The notes under the pieces: model-generated
What the model saw: only the letters and a program-made list of their open reading frames with translations
Told to the model about the DNA's origin: nothing
Database searches by the model: none
Made by a program: the position numbers and the translations under genes
Shown here: positions 40,040 through 47,422 of the stretch, piece after piece
Position numbering within the stretch: position 1 is the stretch's first letter
How the letters are laid out: each line of letters opens with the position of its first letter
Origin: Aldehydirespirator sp965205155
GTDB lineage: Bacteria; Actinomycetota; Acidimicrobiia; Acidimicrobiales; Aldehydirespiratoraceae
DNA length: 64,000 nt
Reading direction: 5' to 3'
NCBI GenBank assembly: GCA_965205155.1
Contig: OZ242033.1
Coordinates: 3,782,001 to 3,846,000 of the forward strand

Positions 40040-40621
40040 TCAGGCCTCCTGTGTTTCGGATTGTGGGTTGTCGGCGTCTTCGGGGCTCCGGGTATCGATC
40101 AGTGCCTGCAGGCCGTAGGCGAAGTTGCGGGGAAGGGCCTGCAACAGCCCGGCCAGCTTGACCAGCGGCGCCTGGAAACCGCCGGCCAGCTGCGCCAGCA
40201 GGATGTCTCGTGACGGGAGGTCGGCCAGCGATGCCAGGTCGTCGGGGCTGAGCACCTTGTCGCCCAGCACCCCTCCCTTCAGGACGAGGGCCCGGTTGGC
40301 GCGCGAGAAGTCCCGCAGGGCCTTGGCCACCGCGGCCGCGTCGCCGGCGCTGCCGTCGGAGCGAGCACCGACGAACGCGATCGCGGTCGGTCCGGTGAGC
40401 AGGTGGGCGAGGTCGAGGCCCAACTCGGCGGTGGCCAGACGGACCATCGTGTTCTTGTAGATCGTGTACTCGCCGCCTGCGGCCCGCAGCGACCTGCGCA
40501 ACTCGGCCATCTCGCCGACGTTGAGGCCGCGGTACTCGGTCAGCAGAGCCGCGTCGCTGGCCGACAGCCGATCGCGCACTTCGGCGACGACGGCCGCCTT
40601 CTCGGGCCTTGGGACTGTCAT
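40040..40621 (-). CDS. rplJ: 50S ribosomal protein L10
   Basis: Stalk base protein that holds L7/L12 dimers. The ATG at 40621 follows GAGGAAGG and gives 193 residues: PRPEKAAVVAEVRDRLSASD, LTEYRGLNVGEMAELRRSLR, EYTIYKNTMVRLATAELG, and a C-terminal helix that binds L7/L12. The upstream leader could fold as an L10-binding autoregulatory RNA. Confidence 0.96.
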   Translation of the reverse strand: MTVPRPEKAAVVAEVRDRLSASDAALLTEYRGLNVGEMAELRRSLRAAGGEYTIYKNTMVRLATAELGLDLAHLLTGPTAIAFVGARSDGSAGDAAAVAKALRDFSRANRALVLKGGVLGDKVLSPDDLASLADLPSRDILLAQLAGGFQAPLVKLAGLLQALPRNFAYGLQALIDTRSPEDADNPQSETQEA

Positions 40622-40719
40622 GGGTGCCTTCCTCGTCCGGCGGGCCTGCCGGCCCATTGGTGCTCCCCGCGGAGCGCACCGGATGTCTCAGGTGAGCGCG
40701 GTCTGGATGCGGGAGTATA
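40622..40719 (-). promoter_or_regulatory. rplJ leader: -10-like TATACT and possible L10 leader RNA
   Basis: Between rplA and rplJ the minus strand has TATACT (40719-40714) followed by AGACCGC, a GCGCTCACC...GGTGCGC stem with a CTGAGA-containing loop, and then GGTGCGCTCCGCGGGGAGCACC, another stem. Actinobacterial L10 leaders have an AGACCGC-type kink-turn followed by such stems, through which L10 represses its own synthesis. The similarity is by eye; no -35 element is obvious. Confidence 0.4.
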
Positions 40720-40724
40720 CGGGT

Positions 40725-41423
40725 TTAGTCGGCCGCGGCGACGTCGGCCGGGTCGATCCGGACGCCGGGACCCATCGAAGAGCTGAGCACCATCTTCTTC
40801 ATGTACTTGCCCTTGGCTGCGGCCGGCTTGGCCCGCTGGAGCTCGGCCACCACGGCCCGGAGGTTCTTGAGCAGGTCCTCCTCCGCGAACGACGCCCGCC
40901 CGATGGGCACATGGACGTTGGCGAAACGGTCGGTCCGGTACTCGACCTTGCCCCCCTTGAACTCCTCGATGGTGCGGACGACGTCGGTGGTGACGGTGCC
41001 GGTCTTGGGATTGGGCATCAGGCCGCGCGGTCCGAGGATCCGGCCGAGCTTGCCGACCACCGGCATCATGTCGGGGGTGGCGATAGCCACGTCGAAGTCG
41101 GTCATGCCCCCGGTCACCTGCTCGGCCAGGTCGTCGGCTCCCACGAAGTCGGCGCCGGCCTCGCGGGCCGTGGTGGCGGCCTCGCCCTGCGCGAACACTG
41201 CGACCCGCACCTCCTTGCCGGTGCCCGACGGCAGCGACACCGTGCCCCGCAGCATCTGGTCGGCCTTGCGGGGGTCCACTCCGAGCCGCACGACGACGTC
41301 GACGCTCTCGTCGAACCGCCGGGTGGCCAGGCCCTTCACCAGGCTCACCGCGTCGGCGTCGCTGTGGAGGCGCAGGCGGTCGAAGCTCTTGGTGGCTTCG
41401 ATGTGCTTCTTGCCCTTGGCCAT
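40725..41423 (-). CDS. rplA: 50S ribosomal protein L1
   Basis: L1-stalk protein that moves E-site tRNA; in other bacteria it represses its own operon. It has 232 residues: MAKGKKHIEATKSFDRLRLH, VDVVVRLGVDPRKADQMLRG, GADDLAEQVTGGMTDFDVAI-type sequence (GADFVGADDLAEQ), LGRILGPRGLMPNPKTGTVT and a C-terminal GKYMKKMVLSSSMGPGVRID. It follows rplK by 33 nt. Confidence 0.97.
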   Translation of the reverse strand: MAKGKKHIEATKSFDRLRLHSDADAVSLVKGLATRRFDESVDVVVRLGVDPRKADQMLRGTVSLPSGTGKEVRVAVFAQGEAATTAREAGADFVGADDLAEQVTGGMTDFDVAIATPDMMPVVGKLGRILGPRGLMPNPKTGTVTTDVVRTIEEFKGGKVEYRTDRFANVHVPIGRASFAEEDLLKNLRAVVAELQRAKPAAAKGKYMKKMVLSSSMGPGVRIDPADVAAAD

Positions 41424-41456
41424 GGTCGCTCCCTGCCGCTGGTGGTCCGCCCGCCC

Positions 41457-41882
41457 CTACTCGACGGTGATGCCCATCGAGCGGGCTGTGCCCTCGACCT
41501 GCGCCTTGGCCGCTTCGAGGTCGTTGGCGTTCAGGTCGGGCATCTTGATCTCGGCGATCTCGGCCAGCTGGGCGTCGGTGATCGTGCCCACCGTCTCGCG
41601 CCCGGGAGTCTCCGCGGCCTTCTCCAAGCCGGCTGCCGAGCGGATCAGGAACGATGTCGGCGGGGTCTTGGTGATGAACGTGAACGACCGGTCCTCGTAG
41701 ATCGTTATCTCGGCCGGAATGATCTGGCCCCGCTTGTCCTCGGTGCGGGCGTTGTAGTCCTTGCAGAAGTCCATGATGGCCACACCGTGGGGGCCCAGCG
41801 CGGTGCCCACCGGAGGAGCAGGCGTCGCCTGTCCCGCAGGGATCTGGATCTTCACTAGGGCTGCAACCTGCTTGCGTGCCAT
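41457..41882 (-). CDS. rplK: 50S ribosomal protein L11
   Basis: GTPase-centre protein; the thiostrepton target with 23S rRNA. From the ATG at 41882 it has 141 residues: VAALVKIQIPAGQATPAPPV, GTALGPHGVAIMDFCKDYNA, DRSFTFITKTPPTSFLIRSA. The N-terminal Pro-rich segment in which resistance mutations arise is conventional. The frame is open further upstream, but those 35 residues do not resemble L11. Confidence 0.97.
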   Translation of the reverse strand: MARKQVAALVKIQIPAGQATPAPPVGTALGPHGVAIMDFCKDYNARTEDKRGQIIPAEITIYEDRSFTFITKTPPTSFLIRSAAGLEKAAETPGRETVGTITDAQLAEIAEIKMPDLNANDLEAAKAQVEGTARSMGITVE

Positions 41883-42010
41883 CTGGACTCTCTTGGTGTG
41901 GTGGGTGAGGTTCTTGTGTCTGGGGCGGCCGGGCCGGCCGCGGCACTCCGAACGTGGCAGTGTGGCGGCATCGGGGACGGGCAGCAACCCACCCCCGCTC
42001 CTGGGGCCGC

Positions 42011-42661
42011 CTACAGGCGGGCTACCTGCGCGAACTCGAGTTCGACCGGCGTCTCACGGCCGAAGATGTTGACGAGCACCTTCACCTTGAGCTGATCCTC
42101 GTTGATCTCGATGATCTCGCCGGAGAAGTCGGCGAAGGGGCCGTCCTTGACCCGGACGGTCTCCCCCATGCCGTACTCGAACATCGGCTTGGCCCGCTTG
42201 GACGCCTCCCGGGAGCGGTCGGCCTCAACGCCGAGGAAGGCCTCGACGTCGCGGCGCCGCAGGGGCGAGGGGGCCCCGCCCTGGTTCACGAAGCCCGTGA
42301 CGTTGGGGGTGTCGCGTATGACCGGCCACACCTCGTCGTCGAGTTCGCACCGCACGAACACGTAGCCCGGGAACAGCCGCTTGGAGGAGATCACCTTCTT
42401 GCCGTTCTTGAACTCGGGCACGTCGCGCAGCGGGATGACCACCTCGTGGATGCGGCCCTCCATGTTCATCGACGCGGTGCGGGCCTCGAGGTTCTGCTTG
42501 ACCTTCTTCTCGTAACCGGACTGGGTGTGCACGACGAACCACTTGCCCGGCTTGTCGTAGGGGCTGACGGATTCGGGGGACTCGGCGGTGGAGTCGGCTT
42601 CTTCGAACAGGTCGTCCTCGGTGAGGACGGCTTGCTCTTGCGAGACGGTTGTATCGGACAT
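42011..42661 (-). CDS. nusG: transcription termination/antitermination protein NusG
   Basis: Elongation factor that links RNA polymerase to Rho or to the ribosome through S10. It has 216 residues. An acidic N-terminal extension of about 45 residues precedes the NGN domain (WFVVHTQSGYEKKVKQNLEA, RLFPGYVFVRCELDDEVWPV); the KOW domain is GETVRVKDGPFADFSGEIIE. Actinobacterial NusG proteins often carry such an acidic leader. It follows secE by 8 nt and precedes rplK by 128 bp. Confidence 0.97.
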   Translation of the reverse strand: MSDTTVSQEQAVLTEDDLFEEADSTAESPESVSPYDKPGKWFVVHTQSGYEKKVKQNLEARTASMNMEGRIHEVVIPLRDVPEFKNGKKVISSKRLFPGYVFVRCELDDEVWPVIRDTPNVTGFVNQGGAPSPLRRRDVEAFLGVEADRSREASKRAKPMFEYGMGETVRVKDGPFADFSGEIIEINEDQLKVKVLVNIFGRETPVELEFAQVARL

Positions 42662-42669
42662 GGGTTACC

Positions 42670-42966
42670 TCAGGATTCGAAGAGCTCGAGTACGAACGTG
42701 GAGAAGACCCAGTCGAGCCCGTAGATCATGGCTGTGAGCACGATGACGGTGACGAGCACCACGATCGAGTAGTTGACCGTCTCGGCCCGGCTGGGCCAGG
42801 CCACCTTGCGGAGCTCGCCCCGGACCTCGCGCAGGAACTGGCCGGGCGAGGTGCGCTCGGTGGGCGGCGTCGAGGCTTGCCGGCTGCGGCTGCGGACCGG
42901 TGCGCCCTCAGCATCTATCTCGCCCTGCTTCTGGAGCATGCGCTTCTGCTGACGGTTCATCGCCAT
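42670..42966 (-). CDS. secE: preprotein translocase subunit SecE
   Basis: Stabilising subunit of SecYEG. It has 98 residues: a basic N-terminal region, the amphipathic helix FLREVRGELRKVAWPSRAET, and a single membrane segment VVLVTVIVLTAMIYGLDWVF. The single-TM form is typical of actinobacteria. The gene lies between tRNA-Trp and nusG, the usual order. Confidence 0.96.
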   Translation of the reverse strand: MAMNRQQKRMLQKQGEIDAEGAPVRSRSRQASTPPTERTSPGQFLREVRGELRKVAWPSRAETVNYSIVVLVTVIVLTAMIYGLDWVFSTFVLELFES

Positions 42967-43026
42967 TTGTGGAACTCACCTCGTGTGGGGTTTGCGACGC
43001 AGCTGGTCGTGGCCGTCATCGATTCG

Positions 43027-43099
43027 CAGGGGCGGAGGGACTCGAACCCCCAACCGCCGGTTTTGGAGACCGGTGCTCTGCCAATTGAGCCACGCCCCT
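43027..43099 (-). tRNA. trnW: tRNA-Trp (anticodon CCA)
   Basis: A 73-nt cloverleaf read on the minus strand: acceptor arms AGGGGCG/CGCCCCT, D-arm GGCTCAATTGGCAGAGC, anticodon arm CCGGT-CTCCAAA-ACCGG with anticodon CCA, T-arm GTTCGAGTC. Discriminator G73, as expected for Trp. CCA is not encoded. It lies just upstream of secE, where tRNA-Trp is found in many actinomycetes. Confidence 0.95.
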
Positions 43100-43173
43100 C
43101 AGCAGTCGGCCGAAGGCTACCAGTGCAGGCCCGCGAACGGCTACGGGCCGGCAGCCGCGGCGGCAGTCCGGTG

Positions 43174-43569
43174 TCAGGAAGCCAGCCGGGCGGCGCGGCG
43201 GTGCCGGGCCGTGAACGCTATGAGGCCCGCGGCCGCTGCGGCCCCCGCCGCGACGGTCGCGGCGACGCGGGGCCTCGTGTCCCAGGCCCAGCGGTGGCCG
43301 TACCGGTCGAGGTGTACCAGGATCTGAGACTCCAGCCGGGAGTCCGCCGGCGCAGGGGCCCCGCGCAGCCAGCGCATGGCGTCCATCAGGCGCCGGTACC
43401 GGGACTCCTCCACCCGGCACCGCAGGCAGGTCGCCAGGTGGTCCAACTCCGCCGGTCCGTAGGCGCGGTCGCCGCCCGCGACGGCGGCCAGCACCGCGCT
43501 GACCGACTCGCAGTCGCGGCGCGGGCCCGTCTTGGCGCCGGTCGCCGGGGCGGAAGGCTCACTCGTCAC
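43174..43569 (-). CDS. putative zinc-finger anti-sigma factor, membrane-anchored
   Basis: A 131-residue protein with LDHLATCLRCRVEES, the His-X3-Cys-X2-Cys core of ZAS-type anti-sigma domains, at about residues 43-57. An Ala-rich hydrophobic segment (VAATVAAGAAAAAGLIAF) at about 103-120 could cross the membrane, leaving only a few residues outside. Its start overlaps the ECF sigma gene by 11 nt, the usual sign of a sigma/anti-sigma pair. The sensory signal is unknown, since almost nothing lies outside the membrane. Confidence 0.75.
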   Translation of the reverse strand: MTSEPSAPATGAKTGPRRDCESVSAVLAAVAGGDRAYGPAELDHLATCLRCRVEESRYRRLMDAMRWLRGAPAPADSRLESQILVHLDRYGHRWAWDTRPRVAATVAAGAAAAAGLIAFTARHRRAARLAS

Positions 43570-44209
43570 CGTGGAGTTCCTCTCCGGGCATGGGCAGGAC
43601 CTGCTCGCGCAGGCGCCGGCGGGCCCGGTGCAGGCGCACCTTGGCCGCGGTCACCGAGATGCCCAACTCAGCGGCGATCGCTTCGTGGGGGAGGTCGTAC
43701 ATGTCCCGCAGCACCACCACCGAGCGCAGTCGCGCCGGAAGGTCGCGGATGGCGACATCGAGTCTCTCCCGCAGCTCGGCCCGGTCTCCTTGAAGGGCCG
43801 GGTCGTGGTCGGGCCGGGTGTCGATCAGGTCGTCGTGAACGCCCAGATGGTCGTGGCGATGGCGCTGGCGCCGGCTGAGATGGGTGGTCGCGCAGTTGGC
43901 CACAATGCGATAGAGCCACGTGCTGAACTGCGCGTCGCCGCGGAAGCGGCCGACGCCCTTGTAGGCCCTCAGATACGCCTCTTGTACCACGTCTCGAGCA
44001 TCCTCCGTACTGCCCGTCAGGCGCAGGGCCAACGCGTACGCGTCGGAGTGGGTGACCCGCACGAGCCGGTCGAACGCCTCCCGGTCGCCGGACTTGGCCA
44101 GCTCTACGAGCGCAACCATGTCCGCTGAAGATTGAGACTCGTGATCAGCGCTGACGTTACGCGCTGGATCCTCGACGGCCCGCAGACGGCGCCGGGGCGA
44201 TGCGGTCAC
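43559..44209 (-). CDS. ECF-family RNA polymerase sigma factor
   Basis: A 216-residue sigma factor with region 2 (AFDRLVRVTHSDAYALALRL, TEDARDVVQEAYLRAYKGVG, FRGDAQFSTWLYRIVANC) at about 45-115 and region 4 (LPARLRSVVVLRDMYDLPHE, IAAELGISVTAAKVRLHRAR) at about 150-205. The His-rich linker RRQRHRHDHLGVHDD between the regions is notable. It starts at a GTG 27 bp from the end of tRNA-Met, so it may be read from the tRNA promoter. It overlaps the putative anti-sigma gene. Confidence 0.92.
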   Translation of the reverse strand: MTASPRRRLRAVEDPARNVSADHESQSSADMVALVELAKSGDREAFDRLVRVTHSDAYALALRLTGSTEDARDVVQEAYLRAYKGVGRFRGDAQFSTWLYRIVANCATTHLSRRQRHRHDHLGVHDDLIDTRPDHDPALQGDRAELRERLDVAIRDLPARLRSVVVLRDMYDLPHEAIAAELGISVTAAKVRLHRARRRLREQVLPMPGEELHGDE

Positions 44210-44236
44210 AGCTGTTCCGGGTCCGGATATTCCATG

Positions 44237-44310
44237 TAGCGACGGACAGACTCGAACTGTCGACCTCTCGATTATGAGTCGAGCGCTCTTACCAACTGAG
44301 CTACGTCGCC
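44237..44310 (-). tRNA. trnM: tRNA-Met (anticodon CAT)
   Basis: A 74-nt cloverleaf: acceptor GGCGACG/CGTCGCT with a G-U end pair, D-arm AGCTCAGTTGGTAAGAGC, anticodon arm CTCGA-CTCATAA-TCGAG, T-arm GTTCGAGTC, discriminator A. It lacks the first-pair mismatch and three G-C pairs of an initiator, so it is an elongator; an Ile tRNA with modified CAT is the alternative, but the Thr-Met-Trp grouping favours Met. Confidence 0.92.
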
Positions 44311-44338
44311 GTGAAGGGCAGGACGGGTGCCTGCGCCG

Positions 44339-44411
44339 AGCTCCCTGTCAGAATCGAACTGACGACCTTCTCCTTACCATGGAGACGCTCTGCCGGCTGA
44401 GCTAAGGGAGC
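44339..44411 (-). tRNA. trnT: tRNA-Thr (anticodon GGT)
   Basis: A 73-nt cloverleaf: acceptor GCTCCCT/AGGGAGC, D-arm AGCTCAGCCGGCAGAGC, anticodon arm TCTCC-ATGGTAA-GGAGA with anticodon GGT, T-arm GTTCGATTC, discriminator U. CCA is not encoded. It lies 28 bp before tRNA-Met in the same direction, so the two are probably cotranscribed. Confidence 0.94.
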
Positions 44412-44560
44412 AGTTCCGGCGCCGGGCGCCGGTCCGCCATGATGCCACACCGGCGGGTCTATCCCAACCGCTGGAGTCGGCCTGCGGAGAATCGCCGGCC
44501 CATTCCATTGAGCTTCATGTTGCACCGTGATATACAGACGCTATCATGTGATCGAGGAGT

Positions 44561-44610
44561 GGGGTGGCCCCCGTTGGCCGAGTCCGGTTGAAGTTCACGG
44601 GGGCCATCCC
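44561..44610. terminator. strong hairpin in AT-richer spacer
   Basis: Arms GGGGTGGCCCCCGT (44561-44574) and ACGGGGGCCATCCC (44597-44610) pair over 14 bp with one G-U, around a 22-nt loop. It lies in the 240-bp gap between tRNA-Thr and the serine hydrolase. The flanks (44515-44560 and 44615-44660) are clearly AT-richer than the rest of the window, with ATATACAG and ACTATAC-type sequence suited to promoters of the tRNA operon. There is no U-tract, so a terminator role is tentative. Confidence 0.45.
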
Positions 44611-44651
44611 GCCCGCACTATACGGATCATATTGTGCATTTACACTATGTT

Positions 44652-45761
44652 CTATGGTCGTACACAGGCCAGAGCCTTGTTGGAGAGGGCCACTCGGCGA
44701 CGGGCCGAGGCGAGATCGTTGCGGTCCAGGCCGCTGGTGAGATAGGCGAAGGAGAGCCCCGTGCGGGGGTCGGCCCAGGCAGCCTGCCCGCCCGCGCCGG
44801 AGTGGCCGAACGCTCCGGGCGACGCTCCGTGGGGGTGGCCGCGCATGGCGGCCTTGCCGTCGTCGCCGGCTAGCACGAAAGCGTGGGAGCGGCTGGCGGG
44901 CGTCCCAGTCCAGTCCCGGTGGTTCTGGCGCACCACCATGGCGTCGTCGCGAACCTCGGGGCGCAGGAAGCCTCCCGCGTTGTGCAGCACCGCCTGGTAC
45001 CACATAGCCATGTCGGCGGCCCGGGCGATGCCTCCCCCTCCGGGCACTCCCGCGGCCCGTATCCAGGGCTGGTTGAACACCACCAACATCTCCTCGCCCA
45101 CCCCGAAGTCGGGCATCTCGTCCAAGCCCAGCGCGGCCAGCTCCTCGGCGGTGGGCACGGTGCCCACGCCCTCCACGTCCGCGACGCCGGCCTGGTCCTC
45201 GACGCCTATGCCCAGCCACCTGGAGCAACCGGCCGGCTCCATCACTCGCTCGGTGATCACGTCGGCGTATGGGCGACGGGTCACCTCAGTGATGATGTCG
45301 GCCAATACCCAGTGCGCGGAGAGCGGGTGGTACTCGTACCGGGTGCCGGGCGCCCAGTCGGTGTGCCACGTGGCGTAGGCAGCCAGGCGGGCGGCGCGAT
45401 CGGTGACCTCGGCGCGGTGCACCGGCGCGTACGGGAAGCCGCCCACGTGGAGCATCACCTGCGACACGGTGATGGCGTCCTTGCCGTTGGCCATGAACGA
45501 CTCCAGCACGTCGCTCACCGGCGCGGCGATGTCGAAGAGTCCCTCGGCAGCCAGTTGCATCGCGGTGAGGGCCACCGACGGCTTGACCGCCGAGTACGTA
45601 TGGAATCGAGTGCCCGGGGTGCAGTCACCCAGAGCCTCCGACACCACGATCTCGCCCTCGAGGCCCAGAGCGAGCTGCGCCGCGGGCAGCAGGCCGGAGT
45701 CCACATCGCGCCGCGCCCGCTCAACGAGCGCGCCGACCGCAGAGTTGTCGAGTTCGGGCAT
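44652..45761 (-). CDS. serine hydrolase, class C beta-lactamase/esterase fold
   Basis: A 369-residue penicillin-binding-like hydrolase without a signal peptide. Ser-X-X-Lys is seen as YSAVKPSV at about residue 55, the Tyr motif as GTRYEYHPLSAHWVL at about 140, and the third box as GHSGAGGQAAWADPRTGL near 330. This is the EstB/LACTB family, whose members hydrolyse esters or peptides more often than beta-lactams. It lies 36 bp downstream of an acyl-CoA synthetase in the same direction and may process a related ester. The substrate is unknown. Confidence 0.87.
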   Translation of the reverse strand: MPELDNSAVGALVERARRDVDSGLLPAAQLALGLEGEIVVSEALGDCTPGTRFHTYSAVKPSVALTAMQLAAEGLFDIAAPVSDVLESFMANGKDAITVSQVMLHVGGFPYAPVHRAEVTDRAARLAAYATWHTDWAPGTRYEYHPLSAHWVLADIITEVTRRPYADVITERVMEPAGCSRWLGIGVEDQAGVADVEGVGTVPTAEELAALGLDEMPDFGVGEEMLVVFNQPWIRAAGVPGGGGIARAADMAMWYQAVLHNAGGFLRPEVRDDAMVVRQNHRDWTGTPASRSHAFVLAGDDGKAAMRGHPHGASPGAFGHSGAGGQAAWADPRTGLSFAYLTSGLDRNDLASARRRVALSNKALACVRP

Positions 45762-45797
45762 CGCTCGATGCTACGAGCGCGGCAGCCTGGCCGAGCG

Positions 45798-47333
45798 CTA
45801 GTTGACGGCCTTGGTCATGCCCTCCCAGTAGGGGGCGCGCAGCTTGAACTTCTGGAGCTTGCCGGTGGCGGTGCGGGCCAACTCGTCGCGCATCTCCACC
45901 GAGGTGGGGCACTTGTAGTGGGCGATCCGCTCCCGGCAGTGGGCGATCAATTCCTCACCGGTGGCCTCCGCGCCCGGGGCCAGCACCACCAGGGCCTTGA
46001 CGGTCTCGCCCCACTTCTCGTGGGGCACCCCGATCACCGCCACCTCGGCCACGGCCGGGTGCGAGAACAGGGCGTCCTCCACCTCGATGGACGACACGTT
46101 CTCGCCCCCGGAGATGATCACGTCCTTCTTGCGGTCGGTGATCATGTAGTGGCCGTCGTCGTCGAGGTACCCGCCGTCGCCGGTATGGAACCAGCCGTCG
46201 CGAATGGCGTCGGCGGTGGCGTCGGGCTGCTCCCAGTACCCCTCCAGCACATGGTTGCAGCGGGCCAGGAACTCGCCGGAGTCGCTCACTCGCATGCTCA
46301 CGCCCAGCGCGGGCACGCCTTGGCGCGACAGCTTCCGGGCCCGCTCCCCCGGCGAGAGGTCGTCCCACTCGGACCGGCTGCGGTTGATGGTCAGCACAGG
46401 GGCGGTCTCGGTGAGGCCGTAGAGCTGGATGAACTCCCAGCCCAGATCGGTCTCGACCCGCTCGATAGTGCGGGTGGGCGGGGGCGCGCCGGCCACCACC
46501 ATGCGGGTGCGGCCCGCACCGGGGATGGGGCCGTCCCAGGTGGCGGCCGCGTCGAGGATGGCGGCCACCACCGCCGGCGCGCCGCACAGCAGCGTGATGC
46601 CGTGGGCGTCCACGCGGCGCAGGATCTCGGCCCCGTCCACCTTGCGCAGCACCACCTGCTTGGCGCCCATGCCGACCAGCACGTAGGGCATCCCCCAGCC
46701 GTTGCAGTGGAACATGGGCAGGGTGTGCAGGTAGTTGTCGCGGTCGGTGACGGAGGTGTGCAGGCCGAACACGGCCGAGTTGATCCACAGGCTCCGGTGG
46801 GTCTGCTCCACCCCCTTGGGCCGGGCGGTGGTGCCCGACGTGTAGTTGATGACCGCGGTCTCGTCCTCATTCGGCGCCCACGGCTGCGGGGTCTCGCCGA
46901 ACCGGAACAGGGCCCCGTCCGATTCGTCACCGAGCACGAACTTGTGGCGACACTTCACCGGGCCGAGGATGTCGGCCAGCTCGGGATCGACGAGCAGCAC
47001 GTCGGCGCCGCAGTGTTCCACTATGTAGGTCACCTCGTCGAGGCTGAGCCGGAAGTTGATGGGCACGAAGATGCGTCCGTTGCCGCTGACGCCCCAGAAG
47101 CAGGTGAGCAGGCGCCCGGCGTTGTGGGACACCATGGCCACCCGGCCTCCCATCGGAACCCCGAGAGCGTCGAGACCTGCTCCGATGGCGTCGACCAGCT
47201 CGCCCATGCGCGAGAAGGTGACCTCGCCCATGGAGGGCGCGGGCTGGTCGGGCTCGTCGACGAAGGCGACCCGGTCGGGATACACGGCCAGGGCCCGGTC
47301 GACGTGATCACGGACTGTAAGCGGAACCTTCAT
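45798..47333 (-). CDS. AMP-forming acyl-CoA synthetase
   Basis: Activates a carboxylic acid to its CoA thioester through an acyl-AMP. It has 511 residues. The P-loop is INYTSGTTARPKGVEQTH at about 160, QLYGLTET is near 300, the GWFHTGDGGYLDDDGHY and ITDRKKDVIISGGENVS motifs mark the hinge, and the catalytic Lys is in RTATGKLQKFKLR near the end. It resembles medium/long-chain FadD and methylmercaptopropionate-CoA ligases; the chain length cannot be decided. The CoA-transferase 8 kb away suggests a wider CoA-ester metabolism here. It is divergent from the fused ABC importer genes. Confidence 0.9.
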   Translation of the reverse strand: MKVPLTVRDHVDRALAVYPDRVAFVDEPDQPAPSMGEVTFSRMGELVDAIGAGLDALGVPMGGRVAMVSHNAGRLLTCFWGVSGNGRIFVPINFRLSLDEVTYIVEHCGADVLLVDPELADILGPVKCRHKFVLGDESDGALFRFGETPQPWAPNEDETAVINYTSGTTARPKGVEQTHRSLWINSAVFGLHTSVTDRDNYLHTLPMFHCNGWGMPYVLVGMGAKQVVLRKVDGAEILRRVDAHGITLLCGAPAVVAAILDAAATWDGPIPGAGRTRMVVAGAPPPTRTIERVETDLGWEFIQLYGLTETAPVLTINRSRSEWDDLSPGERARKLSRQGVPALGVSMRVSDSGEFLARCNHVLEGYWEQPDATADAIRDGWFHTGDGGYLDDDGHYMITDRKKDVIISGGENVSSIEVEDALFSHPAVAEVAVIGVPHEKWGETVKALVVLAPGAEATGEELIAHCRERIAHYKCPTSVEMRDELARTATGKLQKFKLRAPYWEGMTKAVN

Positions 47334-47422
47334 CGCGCCATGATGGCAGGATCAGCGGGCACCGCGCACCCCGGACGTGAGATAGTCGCCGACGGCACGA
47401 GCAAGCAGACTGAGTCTCGGTG

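Noticed and set aside
44527..44745. A 72-codon plus-strand frame in the AT-richer spacer
   Set aside because: It runs across the hairpin into the opposite strand of the serine hydrolase, and the second half is Arg-rich shadow sequence. No ribosome binding site.
44652..45761. A true beta-lactamase
   Set aside because: It has no signal peptide, and the Tyr and third-box motifs match EstB/LACTB esterases and peptidases rather than AmpC.
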